From: a virus | Direction: 5' to 3' (one strand) | Length of the DNA: 36,046 nucleotides | Virus record (IMG/VR): IMGVR_UViG_3300017749_000044 | Location: 1 to 36,046 of that record | Shown here: piece after piece, positions 7,530-14,362 of the stretch | How positions within the stretch are numbered: the stretch's first letter is position 1 | How the letters are laid out: the number at the start of each line of letters is the position of its first letter | Notes under the pieces: model-generated | Told to the model about the DNA's origin: nothing | Database searches by the model: none | What the model saw: the letters and a program-made list of their open reading frames with translations, nothing else | Translations under genes and position numbers: made by a program

Positions 7530-7790
7530 TTTTTTACACCTTCCTAATGTAGGCAGACTACTAGAAACTGGAAGGTATGCTCGGATTAGAAACTAAATAA
7601 TCTGCCTTAAAATTTGTTGATTCGAAGCATACTCGAACCGTATGTAGACTTTTTACAGTAAAAATATAAATGCTTCAAGTATTAATTTTATCAATTCAAA
7701 TAAATATTAATGCACATGCTATGTAAAAAAAACTTGACAATAATTTACAATTGTCTGTAATGTGAAAAAATTATAAAAAAAAATATTTTT
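7530..7790. promoter_or_regulatory. Divergent lysogeny/early control region with operator-like repeats
   Basis: This 261-base gap separates the leftward early operon from the rightward repressor. It holds related short repeats: GTATGCT (7575-7581), AGCATAC (7626-7632, inverted) and GTATGT (7640-7645). TTTACAGTAAA (7652-7662) is a palindrome, and TTACA-N6-TGTAA (7745-7760) is a further inverted repeat. A possible leftward promoter on the minus strand has TTGAAG (7678-7673) and TAAAAA 17 bases on, with the TTTACAGTAAA palindrome overlapping it. This is the layout expected for a repressor switch; the sites are assigned by eye only. Confidence 0.5.
7734..7763 (+). promoter_or_regulatory. Probable repressor promoter overlapped by an operator
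   Basis: A consensus -35 box TTGACA (7734-7739) is followed 18 bases later by a weak -10 TAATGT (7758-7763). Two overlapping inverted repeats cover it: TGACAAT...ATTGTCT and TTACA-N6-TGTAA. Transcription would start near 7770, only about 20 bases before the repressor ATG, leaving no room for a normal Shine-Dalgarno site. The overlap suggests autoregulation by the repressor. Confidence 0.5.
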
Positions 7791-8741
7791 ATGTTGCGAA
7801 AAAATTTAACTAATATTATAGAAAAAGCTAAAGTGAGCAAACCTACAGATATATCTACAGAGTCAAACGCAGGTATAGGATCATATTTTGACAAAGAGGG
7901 TAAGTATGTACAGCGTAGACCCGAAGATAATTTCTATTTTATTATTGACAGAATTCAGACTAAGCACGGTTTAAAGTTAAACGATGTTGCTACTAAAACA
8001 GGCGTTAGTGTTAAGACTTTATACAATATCCAAAAAGAATATAGAGAACCTGGTGAAGGTCACACTACTACTATTGGTGTGATTAATAAGGTATTTGCTG
8101 CTTACCCTAAATTTAAAAAAGAGTGGGAAGAATTTAAGGCAATTATGCCAATTGATAAAAAAGAGGATGTGGTTACAAATCTTACTTTTGATAAAGATAT
8201 GTATGCAACCATTCCAGTGTTGGGTAATTGGTATTCACAATTTGATGACTGTTCTATTTCTTCATTAGAACCGCAGCAAACGCCACAAATGCTATTTCCT
8301 AAATTCGTTTTAGGGGTAGGTGGTTATCAAGACGGACAGTCTTTAAAGGGTTGGTATGCTTTAAACTCACAATCTCCCACTTATAGTGGTGTTAGTATTA
8401 TGGCTGAAATTGGTGATGTTATTCCTGGCACTAAAATATACAGAGCTTCATTGAATAATTGGTCAATCATTAAATTTAAAGATCAAAAAAGATATTTTAA
8501 AGGTTTAATTTATGCGTGTTTAGTACCTTCTAAAAGTGGTTTTGTTAATTTACATTTATCATATAGTAACTATGAAGCTGAAGGTAAATCACCAACTAAA
8601 GTTATTAACGATATACCAATGTCAGATATTGAATACACAATTCCTTTTGTCTTAACAGTAAGTCAAGTCACAGTCGGCTTATGGCAAAGCAGAATCCAAA
8701 ACCAAAAAATAAACAACAATGACGAAAAGATTAAAGAATAA
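7791..8741 (+). CDS. CI-like lysogeny repressor with N-terminal HTH
   Basis: 316 residues, the first gene transcribed rightward from the divergent control region. A helix-turn-helix is visible near residues 60-85 (LNDVATKTGVSVKTLYNIQK), followed by a linker and a beta-rich C-terminal domain (about 140-305) resembling the size and position of LexA/CI dimerisation domains. I see no clear Ser-Lys protease dyad, so RecA-stimulated self-cleavage is uncertain. No Shine-Dalgarno sequence precedes the ATG; the leader is A/T-only. The gene overlaps the Xis-like gene by 23 bases and sits with the integrase, which supports a lysogeny-control role. Confidence 0.72.
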   Translation: MLRKNLTNIIEKAKVSKPTDISTESNAGIGSYFDKEGKYVQRRPEDNFYFIIDRIQTKHGLKLNDVATKTGVSVKTLYNIQKEYREPGEGHTTTIGVINKVFAAYPKFKKEWEEFKAIMPIDKKEDVVTNLTFDKDMYATIPVLGNWYSQFDDCSISSLEPQQTPQMLFPKFVLGVGGYQDGQSLKGWYALNSQSPTYSGVSIMAEIGDVIPGTKIYRASLNNWSIIKFKDQKRYFKGLIYACLVPSKSGFVNLHLSYSNYEAEGKSPTKVINDIPMSDIEYTIPFVLTVSQVTVGLWQSRIQNQKINNNDEKIKE

Positions 8742-8958
8742 AAAAGAGATTGCTACATATTTAGGATTAAGTTATCCCAATTTTTTGGCCAAAGAACACC
8801 GTTTACAGGCTGTTGGCTTCCCTAAATTAGAGCTGGTTGTTAACCGTTACGACATAAAAAAAGTCGATGCTTGGCTAGACAATGACACAATTCAGCGGGA
8901 TAGTGGCTTAAAAAAACATTATGAAAGTAAACTATCCCTACTTAAAAATAATCACTAG
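8719..8958 (+). CDS. AlpA/Xis-like excisionase or HTH regulator
   Basis: 79 residues with an N-terminal winged-helix/MerR-type HTH: NKKEIATYLGLSYPNFLAKE, then GFPKLELVVNRYDIKKVDAWL, the typical 'recognition helix - FP - R(Y/W)...vd.Wl' pattern of AlpA and phage excisionases. It overlaps the repressor 3' end by 23 bases and the integrase 5' end by 38 bases, so it is co-transcribed with both. Likely role: directing integrase toward excision by binding the attachment arms, or regulating the int promoter. Confidence 0.72.
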   Translation: MTKRLKNKKEIATYLGLSYPNFLAKEHRLQAVGFPKLELVVNRYDIKKVDAWLDNDTIQRDSGLKKHYESKLSLLKNNH

Positions 8959-9961
8959 ACGATCTCGTTCTAAAAAATCTAAAAAAATAATTAAAAAATA
9001 CTATTACTATTTTCGTAATAAAAAATTACATAAAATAAATGTATCACCAGACCATCCACAATTTCATAAAATGTATACCGCAATTGATAGCAGCTTCGAT
9101 GGTGCTACAACTCATGGTACTATTGAGTGGGCTTGTGATTGGTATCTAAAATCAAAACATCATAAGTCTCTTAGTGATTTTTCACAACGAGATGATAAAA
9201 AATTTTGTAAGGCTTTAAAGGAAGTGATAGGTGATTATAAATTAAATTTAATTACCGCTATAGATGTTAGAGATTTTAAAGATGACTATGCTGAAGTTAA
9301 ATCTAACGATGCAGCTAATAAGATTTTAAGTTTTATGCGTAAACTTTTTAATCAAGCTGAACTAAGAGAGTTGCAACCAATTAATCCGTTTGCGAAATAC
9401 GGCAAGTTAGCAACACTACCTAGGGATCAAAGGTGGGAAGATGATGAAATAGCTTTAGTGCATAAACATAAGGATGACTTGCATCCAAATAACTATTTAG
9501 TTTTTTTAATGGGATTGTATACGCTCCAAAGAATTGGAGACATTTTAGACCTAGATCGAGATCAATATGATGGTAAGAAAATATCTTTACAACAAGCAAA
9601 GACCTTGAAGAAATCAAGGAAATTGGTGGGTTTTCCAGTACATAAAGATTTAAAAATTGTACTTGATAAAAGTTTACAAGGACACAATCATCATAAACTG
9701 TTACAACAAAATTCGTACTGGAGTTTTAGAAAAGATTTTGATAACTTCAGACGCAAACATAATTTGTCGCAAAAAAGATTTCATGATTTACGCAGAACAG
9801 GAATGGTTAAAATGGCTGAGTTGGGAGTAAATGATATTATGATCTCGGCTGTATCTGGTCATAGTCTTGAGTCTACTAAAAGAATACTTGAAACTTACTT
9901 GCCGAGAAATTATAAAATGGCAAAGAAAGCAATGGATACTTGGGAAAGTGGAAACCCTTAA
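8921..9961 (+). CDS. int: Tyrosine-family site-specific integrase
   Basis: 346 residues. The basic N-terminus (RRSRSKKSKKIIKK) suits arm-site binding, residues ~65-155 form a core-binding SAM-like domain, and the catalytic domain follows. Visible catalytic residues: R204 in LQRIGDIL, a Lys in the ISLQQAKTLKK hairpin, H288-D-L-R291 in RFHDLRRTG, H314 in VSGHS, and the nucleophile most likely Y326 in ILETYLP. The His-to-Tyr spacing (12) is slightly longer than usual. It lies directly upstream of the partial tRNA-Phe attachment site and would insert the phage there. The stop codon falls inside the first arm-type repeat. No good Shine-Dalgarno site; translation may be coupled to the Xis-like gene. 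Confidence 0.93.
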   Translation: MKVNYPYLKIITRRSRSKKSKKIIKKYYYYFRNKKLHKINVSPDHPQFHKMYTAIDSSFDGATTHGTIEWACDWYLKSKHHKSLSDFSQRDDKKFCKALKEVIGDYKLNLITAIDVRDFKDDYAEVKSNDAANKILSFMRKLFNQAELRELQPINPFAKYGKLATLPRDQRWEDDEIALVHKHKDDLHPNNYLVFLMGLYTLQRIGDILDLDRDQYDGKKISLQQAKTLKKSRKLVGFPVHKDLKIVLDKSLQGHNHHKLLQQNSYWSFRKDFDNFRRKHNLSQKRFHDLRRTGMVKMAELGVNDIMISAVSGHSLESTKRILETYLPRNYKMAKKAMDTWESGNP

Positions 9962-9978
9962 CGCAAAAGTGGAAACCC
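9945..9978 (+). repeat. Direct repeats AAAGTGGAAACCC, likely integrase arm sites (left)
   Basis: AAAGTGGAAACCC occurs at 9945-9957 and again at 9966-9978, exactly 21 bases apart (two helical turns), so both copies face the same side of the DNA. The first overlaps the last codons and stop of int. They lie 30-60 bases left of the tRNA-Phe core, the usual position of arm-type binding sites for the integrase N-terminal domain. Confidence 0.6.
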
Positions 9979-10007
9979 CTAATTAATTTTTCGCAGTTTT
10001 CTAGTAC

Positions 10008-10050
10008 GGCTCGATAGCTCAGTTGGTAGAGCAAAGGACTGAAAATCCTC
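10008..10050 (+). other. attP core: 5' half of a tRNA-Phe(GAA) gene
   Basis: The 43 bases follow tRNA numbering closely: acceptor GGCTCGA, TA, D-arm GCTC-AGTTGGTA-GAGC, A26, anticodon stem AAGGA, loop CTGAAAA with anticodon GAA at 10041-10043, then TCCTC. Beyond this the sequence diverges: no T-arm (no GTTCGA) and no TCGAGCC to pair with the 5' acceptor strand. So this is not a functional tRNA but the part shared with the host gene. There is one A27-C43 mismatch in the stem. It directly follows int and is flanked by GGAAACC repeats, which marks it as the crossover region. Confidence 0.8.
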
Positions 10051-10084
10051 TGGTTTATGCCCTAAGTCATTGATTTTATTGGTT

Positions 10085-10150
10085 GGGGTTTCCAGTTAGA
10101 AGTAAAAAAAACTCTATATAAATCAAGAAAAATAAAATTAATTGGAAACC
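10085..10150. repeat. GGTTTCC / GGAAACC copies, likely integrase arm sites (right)
   Basis: GGGGTTTCC at 10085-10093 is the reverse complement of the core of the left arm repeats, and TTGGAAACC occurs at 10142-10150 in the direct orientation. Together with the two left copies, the motif brackets the tRNA-Phe core on both sides. As an alternative, the right pair could form a long-loop hairpin followed by TTTTTT, but a 50-base loop makes a terminator unlikely. Confidence 0.5.
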
Positions 10151-10230
10151 TTTTTTCCGTATAGTTTTGTCCAAGACCAACTATTAATCTTACCTGCGTA
10201 CTTATTAATTATTTTTAATATTGTTCTCAT
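10138..10230 (-). CDS. Possible 30-residue basic peptide at the end of the late operon
   Basis: An ATG at 10230 opens a 30-codon frame rich in Lys, Ile and aromatic residues, ending NSWSWTKLYGKKVSN. It begins five bases after the upstream late gene stops. No clear Shine-Dalgarno site is present, and the 3' end overlaps an integrase arm-type repeat. Its compact W-x-W...LYGKK end looks protein-like rather than random, but size and lack of a ribosome site keep confidence low. Confidence 0.35.
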   Translation of the reverse strand: MRTILKIINKYAGKINSWSWTKLYGKKVSN

Positions 10231-10234
10231 CTAT

Positions 10235-10555
10235 TTATCTGAGTAGTGGGTTACTTTGCTCTTCTTTAATCTCATTTAATTTGGCTTCCATGTAGGCTAT
10301 GGCAGCTTCGTTGATTTTAATAAGTGCTTTCATTGCTTGTAAATCTGTTTGTAAGACTTCAAGTTCTTCGCTTAAACCATCTTTTGATTCTGCAATGCGA
10401 TCATGAATTTCTGTAAGATCAATTGATTGAACTTTCTTTTTTTCAATGACATCTAGTCTTTGGTTAAATGTACCCCAGGTATAAAAGCCACCTCCGATTG
10501 CTGAAACCAATGCTATAAGCATTCCCACTGTTTGTAGTTTAGATATTATTTGCAT
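10235..10555 (-). CDS. Membrane-anchored coiled-coil protein, possible lysis accessory
   Basis: 106 residues. A single N-terminal membrane segment (VGMLIALVSAIGGGFYTW, residues ~10-28) is followed by a long charged coiled coil to the C-terminus. This N-in or N-anchored helical topology resembles i-spanins, but there is no embedded Rz1-type lipoprotein frame that I can find. It overlaps the end of the exported 618-residue protein and lies at the distal end of the late operon near attP. A role at the inner membrane in lysis or envelope interaction is plausible; not proven. Confidence 0.55.
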   Translation of the reverse strand: MQIISKLQTVGMLIALVSAIGGGFYTWGTFNQRLDVIEKKKVQSIDLTEIHDRIAESKDGLSEELEVLQTDLQAMKALIKINEAAIAYMEAKLNEIKEEQSNPLLR

Positions 10556-12395
10556 TTTTTAACTCCATTAATTTTTTATATGCGTCTTCTGTTTTAATTT
10601 TAAGTTTTTCTTTTTTTATTTCATGAGCGGTTACAGGATCATCAACTGACAAAGAAACTTGTTGCTGATATATCTCATAATCATAACCGACTAAATCTAT
10701 TTGCTTAAAGAAATCCATGTTACCGTCAGGGAAGTCTAATTGGTTCTCAAAGAAACTTTCATTAATTGCATTGTAACTAGCAAGACTTACTTCTTGTTGA
10801 ATAATATCTCGGCTTAAAATTTCACTGACTACTGACAATGTTACTTCAACTTTTTGTCGTACATTAGTTATCTTATCGGCAATGGCTTTTTCAATTTGCA
10901 CAACTTTAGTATCTTCTAGCTCAACTACTTCTTCTTCGACTGATTCGTCAGCGACTTCTGGCTGTTCGACTGGCTCTTCAACGTCTGCTGTCTCTTGCGG
11001 TTGCTCTGCGATAGGCTCCTCTGTAATGGGTGATTCATTCTCAATGGCATTTTCTTCAACTACCTCTTCGTTGATAACTTCTTCTTGGTAGGTTTCTTGG
11101 ATTGGCGTTTCTTCTTGATAGGTTTCTTCATCGGTGCTTGTGGAAAGAATAGGTTCTTCAACCATTGCAATCTCTTCATTAGAATTTGTTTCAACATAAT
11201 TATCCTCACTATAGTTGGTTGGTTCATCGATTGGTCCTGTTGAGACATCATCTTGATTATTAAGTGTAGGCTCATAGGTTTCAATAAATTCTTCTTGATT
11301 AAACTCTTCTTCTTGATATGGATCGGTGTCATTATTTAAAGTTATTAAAGACAACTCATTTTCATTGTCTAGTGACACACTAGTTTCAAACTCTATTTCA
11401 AGTTCAAGATTTTCTTCAACTGTAATATTGTTTGGTTCAAAGTTAATTTCTTCAGCATCGAAGTACTCAACGTCAAAATAATCGTCAGATATAAGTACAG
11501 TTGCTTCATCATAATTAAAATTATCTTCTTCATATGTGTAAAGATCTTCTTCATACTCATATTCAAAATAAGTAATGTCAGTATTAGGAATATTAAAAAT
11601 TTCTGTTTCTTCGTTGGGGTCATAAATATCTATCCATTCCTCTACATCTATGCTTTCAATCAATTCTCCCGCTGCTACAATTTCATCGTTACCGGGACAT
11701 GCGTTAGGTATCTTTTCATAACAGTAAACTGTATCTACAGAGACCGTGTTTGTGTAAGTATTGTAACTTACATTTAGAGAAGGCGATTTCAAATCAACGC
11801 CAGCATGACCTCCGTTGTAATTAATTTTAGTATCATCTAAAATATCAAAATCAAACCGAGCGGTTAGAGTTCCATGTTGAATATCTGCACTAGGGTTTAC
11901 AATCAAAGTATTTTGATAAGGATAAAACTGATAGTTATGATTAGTAGTATCTTCTAGAAGTAAAATTTGTGTTGTACTATCACCATTAGATGTTGTTGCA
12001 ATTTGTGTCATGGTAAAAGTTGATGGCACTGAGTTCCACCATCGAGCTTGAACACCAAACACACTAGTAAAACCACCTTGAAGTTCTTGTAAAGTAAAGT
12101 AATCTTGTGAGCTAAGTGTAGTTTGTGCATACGTTCCATCTTTACCTGTCAGATAAAGAGACTCATTACTTAAATCACTTGAGTCTGGAAACATAGTTCC
12201 AACCCAAGATCCATCAATCCAATTTTCACTAATAAGATTAGAAGTAGTTACAGATGTACCATGCGCGTGATAAGTAGTTGTCGTGGTGTCCCCTATAGAT
12301 GGCCAGTCTTCTTGTATCTCAACTAAATCGGCTAAACTATTGGTTACCCAACTTAACAACACCACCAGAGTGGCTAATGACGTTAGTAGTTTCAT
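10539..12395 (-). CDS. Large exported acidic protein, unknown function, next to attP
   Basis: About 618 residues from ATG 12395, which is preceded by GAGG nine bases upstream. It starts with a classical signal peptide (MKLLTSLATLVVLLSWVTNSLA, cut before D23). Residues ~25-230 are a Thr/Ser-rich beta-type domain with a WWNSVP motif and an isolated cysteine pair (CYEKIPNAC) near 225-235. Residues ~240-510 are extremely acidic, low-complexity and Pro/Glu-rich (for example many EEPI, EEYD-type repeats), probably disordered. The last ~100 residues regain helical character and end in a Lys-rich tail. It should be exported to the periplasm or cell surface. Its place at the attP end of the late operon fits either a lysis-stage envelope protein or a lysogenic-conversion gene. 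No family recognised. Confidence 0.7.
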   Translation of the reverse strand: MKLLTSLATLVVLLSWVTNSLADLVEIQEDWPSIGDTTTTTYHAHGTSVTTSNLISENWIDGSWVGTMFPDSSDLSNESLYLTGKDGTYAQTTLSSQDYFTLQELQGGFTSVFGVQARWWNSVPSTFTMTQIATTSNGDSTTQILLLEDTTNHNYQFYPYQNTLIVNPSADIQHGTLTARFDFDILDDTKINYNGGHAGVDLKSPSLNVSYNTYTNTVSVDTVYCYEKIPNACPGNDEIVAAGELIESIDVEEWIDIYDPNEETEIFNIPNTDITYFEYEYEEDLYTYEEDNFNYDEATVLISDDYFDVEYFDAEEINFEPNNITVEENLELEIEFETSVSLDNENELSLITLNNDTDPYQEEEFNQEEFIETYEPTLNNQDDVSTGPIDEPTNYSEDNYVETNSNEEIAMVEEPILSTSTDEETYQEETPIQETYQEEVINEEVVEENAIENESPITEEPIAEQPQETADVEEPVEQPEVADESVEEEVVELEDTKVVQIEKAIADKITNVRQKVEVTLSVVSEILSRDIIQQEVSLASYNAINESFFENQLDFPDGNMDFFKQIDLVGYDYEIYQQQVSLSVDDPVTAHEIKKEKLKIKTEDAYKKLMELKNANNI

Positions 12396-13056
12396 CTTTA
12401 TTTTCCTCTTGCTCAATTTTTTTATCAACTGAATCTATGTAACGAAGGTCTTTAGTATAAGTCTCATAGTCAGGTCGTAACTTAGGATACTTTTGATAAT
12501 GCTCTTCGGCCTGACTTCCAATCAAACCCATGTAAGGACAGTGAGTTGAGGCATGAGCCATAGAAAGAAAAATTCTTTCATCAGTACATAGCAACGCCAA
12601 ACTTGCAACTTTCATACCCATTAAGTGTAAAGTTTTAGCAAGTAAAACTAACTCACACGTTAAATCTCTTTGATGACTTGCAACTGAAACACCAAGACCA
12701 AATTTTTGAATACCACCAGACACTGATGATGTACAAACCATTTGATTCATGTTGCCGATTGCCGCTGCATTAGCACTAGGCACGACTCTTGTGTCGCCTG
12801 TAAAACTGTTATTAGTACTATTAGTGGTGTTAGTAGTAGTGGTGTTAGAAGATGAACCAGATTGATAATTAGTTGTACTATCTGTTTCTGTATGCATTCC
12901 GCCTGTTATGGCAGTATTTGTTCCTGAACTATTTGTTTGTGTATTAGTTGTTGCTTCTGCACCAGTAACGTCTGCCATTGCTTGATCCATTAACCAACCA
13001 AAAACAAACAATACTAATGTGATAATAATTACCATTGTTAATATATTCTTTATCAT
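12337..13056 (-). CDS. Membrane-anchored Thr/Asn-rich protein with conserved Cys domain
   Basis: 239 residues. One N-terminal membrane segment or uncleaved signal (MIKNILTMVIIITLVLFVFG) is followed by a Thr/Asn/Ser/Gly linker (about 35-90). A compact domain (about 105-185) then carries cysteines in MVCTSSVSGG, DLTCEL, ALLCTDER and HCPYMG, likely paired by disulfides in the periplasm. I recall similar Cys domains in unassigned proteins of marine phages, usually near lysis genes, but cannot name a family. The 3' end overlaps the next gene by 59 bases; the start overlaps the previous stop (ATGA). The charged C-terminal tail (KKIEQEENKDETTN) is probably flexible. Confidence 0.62.
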   Translation of the reverse strand: MIKNILTMVIIITLVLFVFGWLMDQAMADVTGAEATTNTQTNSSGTNTAITGGMHTETDSTTNYQSGSSSNTTTTNTTNSTNNSFTGDTRVVPSANAAAIGNMNQMVCTSSVSGGIQKFGLGVSVASHQRDLTCELVLLAKTLHLMGMKVASLALLCTDERIFLSMAHASTHCPYMGLIGSQAEEHYQKYPKLRPDYETYTKDLRYIDSVDKKIEQEENKDETTNVISHSGGVVKLGNQ

Positions 13057-13250
13057 CTTCTTGCTGCCCTTCGATATTTTTTTTGTTGTTTACAACACTC
13101 ACCACGCTGATTTTTATTTACAGTATGGTTAGTGCAAGTTCGTGAGTGATCAGTCATTCGTTCTTGATTCTCTTTTAAAAAATCAACTAACTGAGTAAAA
13201 GTTTTTACTTTGCCTGTGGAGGGGTGAGAGTAATTAGACTTCTTCGCCAT
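13053..13250 (-). CDS. Small basic Cys-containing protein
   Basis: 65 residues from ATG 13250 (MAKKSNYSHPSTGKVKTF). A longer in-frame start at 13295 would overlap the upstream gene much more, so I prefer the shorter form; ribosome site evidence is weak for both. The protein is strongly basic, with cysteines in SRTCTN and GECCKQQKK and an Arg-rich end (RRAARR). No family recognised. It sits between two exported or membrane proteins in the distal late operon. Confidence 0.5.
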   Translation of the reverse strand: MAKKSNYSHPSTGKVKTFTQLVDFLKENQERMTDHSRTCTNHTVNKNQRGECCKQQKKYRRAARR

Positions 13251-13446
13251 ATCTACTTTCACAATAAAACTCAAAGCCTTGAAGCTGATCACCATATTCT
13301 ATTAAAAGTGGTGCTAATAAAGTCACCTTGTTGTCTGCGATAAATTCGTGACAACTCCATGTGTCTTGAAAAGATCTTTGTAGGTACTCTCGACTGAATT
13401 GTTCACCTTCATAGAACGTCAGCATTATTGTGATTACAAAAAACAT
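13234..13446 (-). CDS. Small exported protein with two cysteines
   Basis: 70 residues starting with a short hydrophobic stretch (MFFVITIMLTF) that could be a signal peptide or membrane anchor, then a mixed domain with WSCHEFIADNK and GFEFYCESRYG; the two cysteines could form a disulfide. It abuts the holin-like gene (shared base at 13446) and overlaps the next gene by 17 bases. The conserved-looking CHEF(I/V) segment recurs, from memory, in small proteins of marine phages near holins, but has no assigned function. Confidence 0.55.
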   Translation of the reverse strand: MFFVITIMLTFYEGEQFSREYLQRSFQDTWSCHEFIADNKVTLLAPLLIEYGDQLQGFEFYCESRYGEEV

Positions 13447-13871
13447 TATTTTTTAACCAACGAACCGCCAAAGTATAAGCCAATAATAGCTGACACTAAG
13501 TTAGTATCTAACGGAGTTATAACTAACCCTTTGAGTGGTACCCAATTCATTACGTCTTTGCCTTCAATAAATAAAAACCCTGGTCTAAATTCTGTAAAGC
13601 CCACAACGACTGGTGTGTCTGGTGCAATCAATGGTACGATTTTAGGTAGTACTACGATTGCAAATACAGAGACTAATGCAATAATTCTTCTGGTCCATTG
13701 GAACCCTTCATTCTCATATTCTCTTGCTTCCTTAAAAGCTGCTGTTTGTACTTCAGCTCTGGCCAATAACATTTTTTGTTCTGCTTGTTTGGCTTTAATA
13801 TTTTGTGACCATATACTCATAACTCCACCTAACACGGTTGAGCCGAGCATGGTAATCATCTCGAACGGCAT
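13446..13871 (-). CDS. Holin-like membrane protein (3-TM type)
   Basis: 141 residues. Hydrophobic segments lie near residues 5-20 (LGSTVLGGVMSIW), 63-85 (RIIALVSVFAIVVLPKIVPLIA) and 122-138 (NLVSAIIGLYFGGSLV), separated by a charged coiled segment (KAKQAEQKMLLARAEVQ). This arrangement and length match the holin-like family often found in marine podoviruses between the virion genes and the end of the late operon. It would form inner-membrane holes at lysis. No endolysin gene is recognisable nearby, so its partner is unknown. Confidence 0.65.
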   Translation of the reverse strand: MPFEMITMLGSTVLGGVMSIWSQNIKAKQAEQKMLLARAEVQTAAFKEAREYENEGFQWTRRIIALVSVFAIVVLPKIVPLIAPDTPVVVGFTEFRPGFLFIEGKDVMNWVPLKGLVITPLDTNLVSAIIGLYFGGSLVKK

Positions 13872-13882
13872 TTTGTTTTCTC

Positions 13883-14362
13883 CTAGTTATTTTTTGAAAT
13901 TAATTTGCAAAGTTTAATAAAGTCTTTTTGCTTTAAGTCATTCTTTGCAACATTCACATCGGCACATACCAACTGAACATTTTTTTTTGTGTAACCCTTG
14001 TCGCTGTTAATGCGATCAATACTCATATTGGTATTGCATTTTTTTTTTAAACCAATAATCCGGGTCATAGGCCTATGTGATAAGGCACACAAACCTTTTT
14101 GTTTTTTTAATAATTTTAATAAGAACTCAACATCAACCGCTATCGGTATGTTACCGTGGCGATTAGATCTTTTACTGTGACTAATTTTTCTTCTTAAAAA
14201 TGAAGCATCGCTTCTAGCATAACGCTCTTGCATTTGTTTTTGTTTGCAAATTTTACAAGCGTCAATGGTCGGAGTTTTCCTATGAGTATTATTAACATAA
14301 AATTCTTGTACTGCTTTTTCTTTTTTACAAATACGGCAAACGTGCCTTCTTTGATGAAGCAT
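13883..14362 (-). CDS. Free-standing HNH endonuclease with zinc-binding cysteines
   Basis: 159 residues. The N-terminus has CRICKKEK and CKICKQKQ, a likely zinc ribbon. The C-terminal HNH fold is visible as CALSHRPM, then SIDRINSDKGYTKKNVQLVC and NVAKNDLKQKDF, the ββα-metal arrangement of phage HNH endonucleases. It lacks a clear ribosome site and sits between the holin-like gene and a coiled-coil protein, so it could be a homing endonuclease inserted into the late operon rather than a packaging HNH, which is normally near terminase. Confidence 0.82.
   Translation of the reverse strand: MLHQRRHVCRICKKEKAVQEFYVNNTHRKTPTIDACKICKQKQMQERYARSDASFLRRKISHSKRSNRHGNIPIAVDVEFLLKLLKKQKGLCALSHRPMTRIIGLKKKCNTNMSIDRINSDKGYTKKNVQLVCADVNVAKNDLKQKDFIKLCKLISKNN

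Noticed and set aside
10008-10093. Complete functional tRNA-Phe gene
   Set aside because: The 5' half is canonical but no T-arm, T-loop GTTCGA or matching 3' acceptor strand follows; only an attachment-site fragment is supported.
10087-10156. Bidirectional terminator between int and the late operon
   Set aside because: The GGTTTCC/GGAAACC pair is 50 bases apart with only a 7-bp stem; the same motif appears left of the core, so arm-type repeats explain it better.
10882-11091. Serine-rich plus-strand frame opposite the acidic exported protein
   Set aside because: It is the antisense reading of Glu/Pro-rich codons; no ribosome site or promoter, and the minus-strand gene is far better supported.
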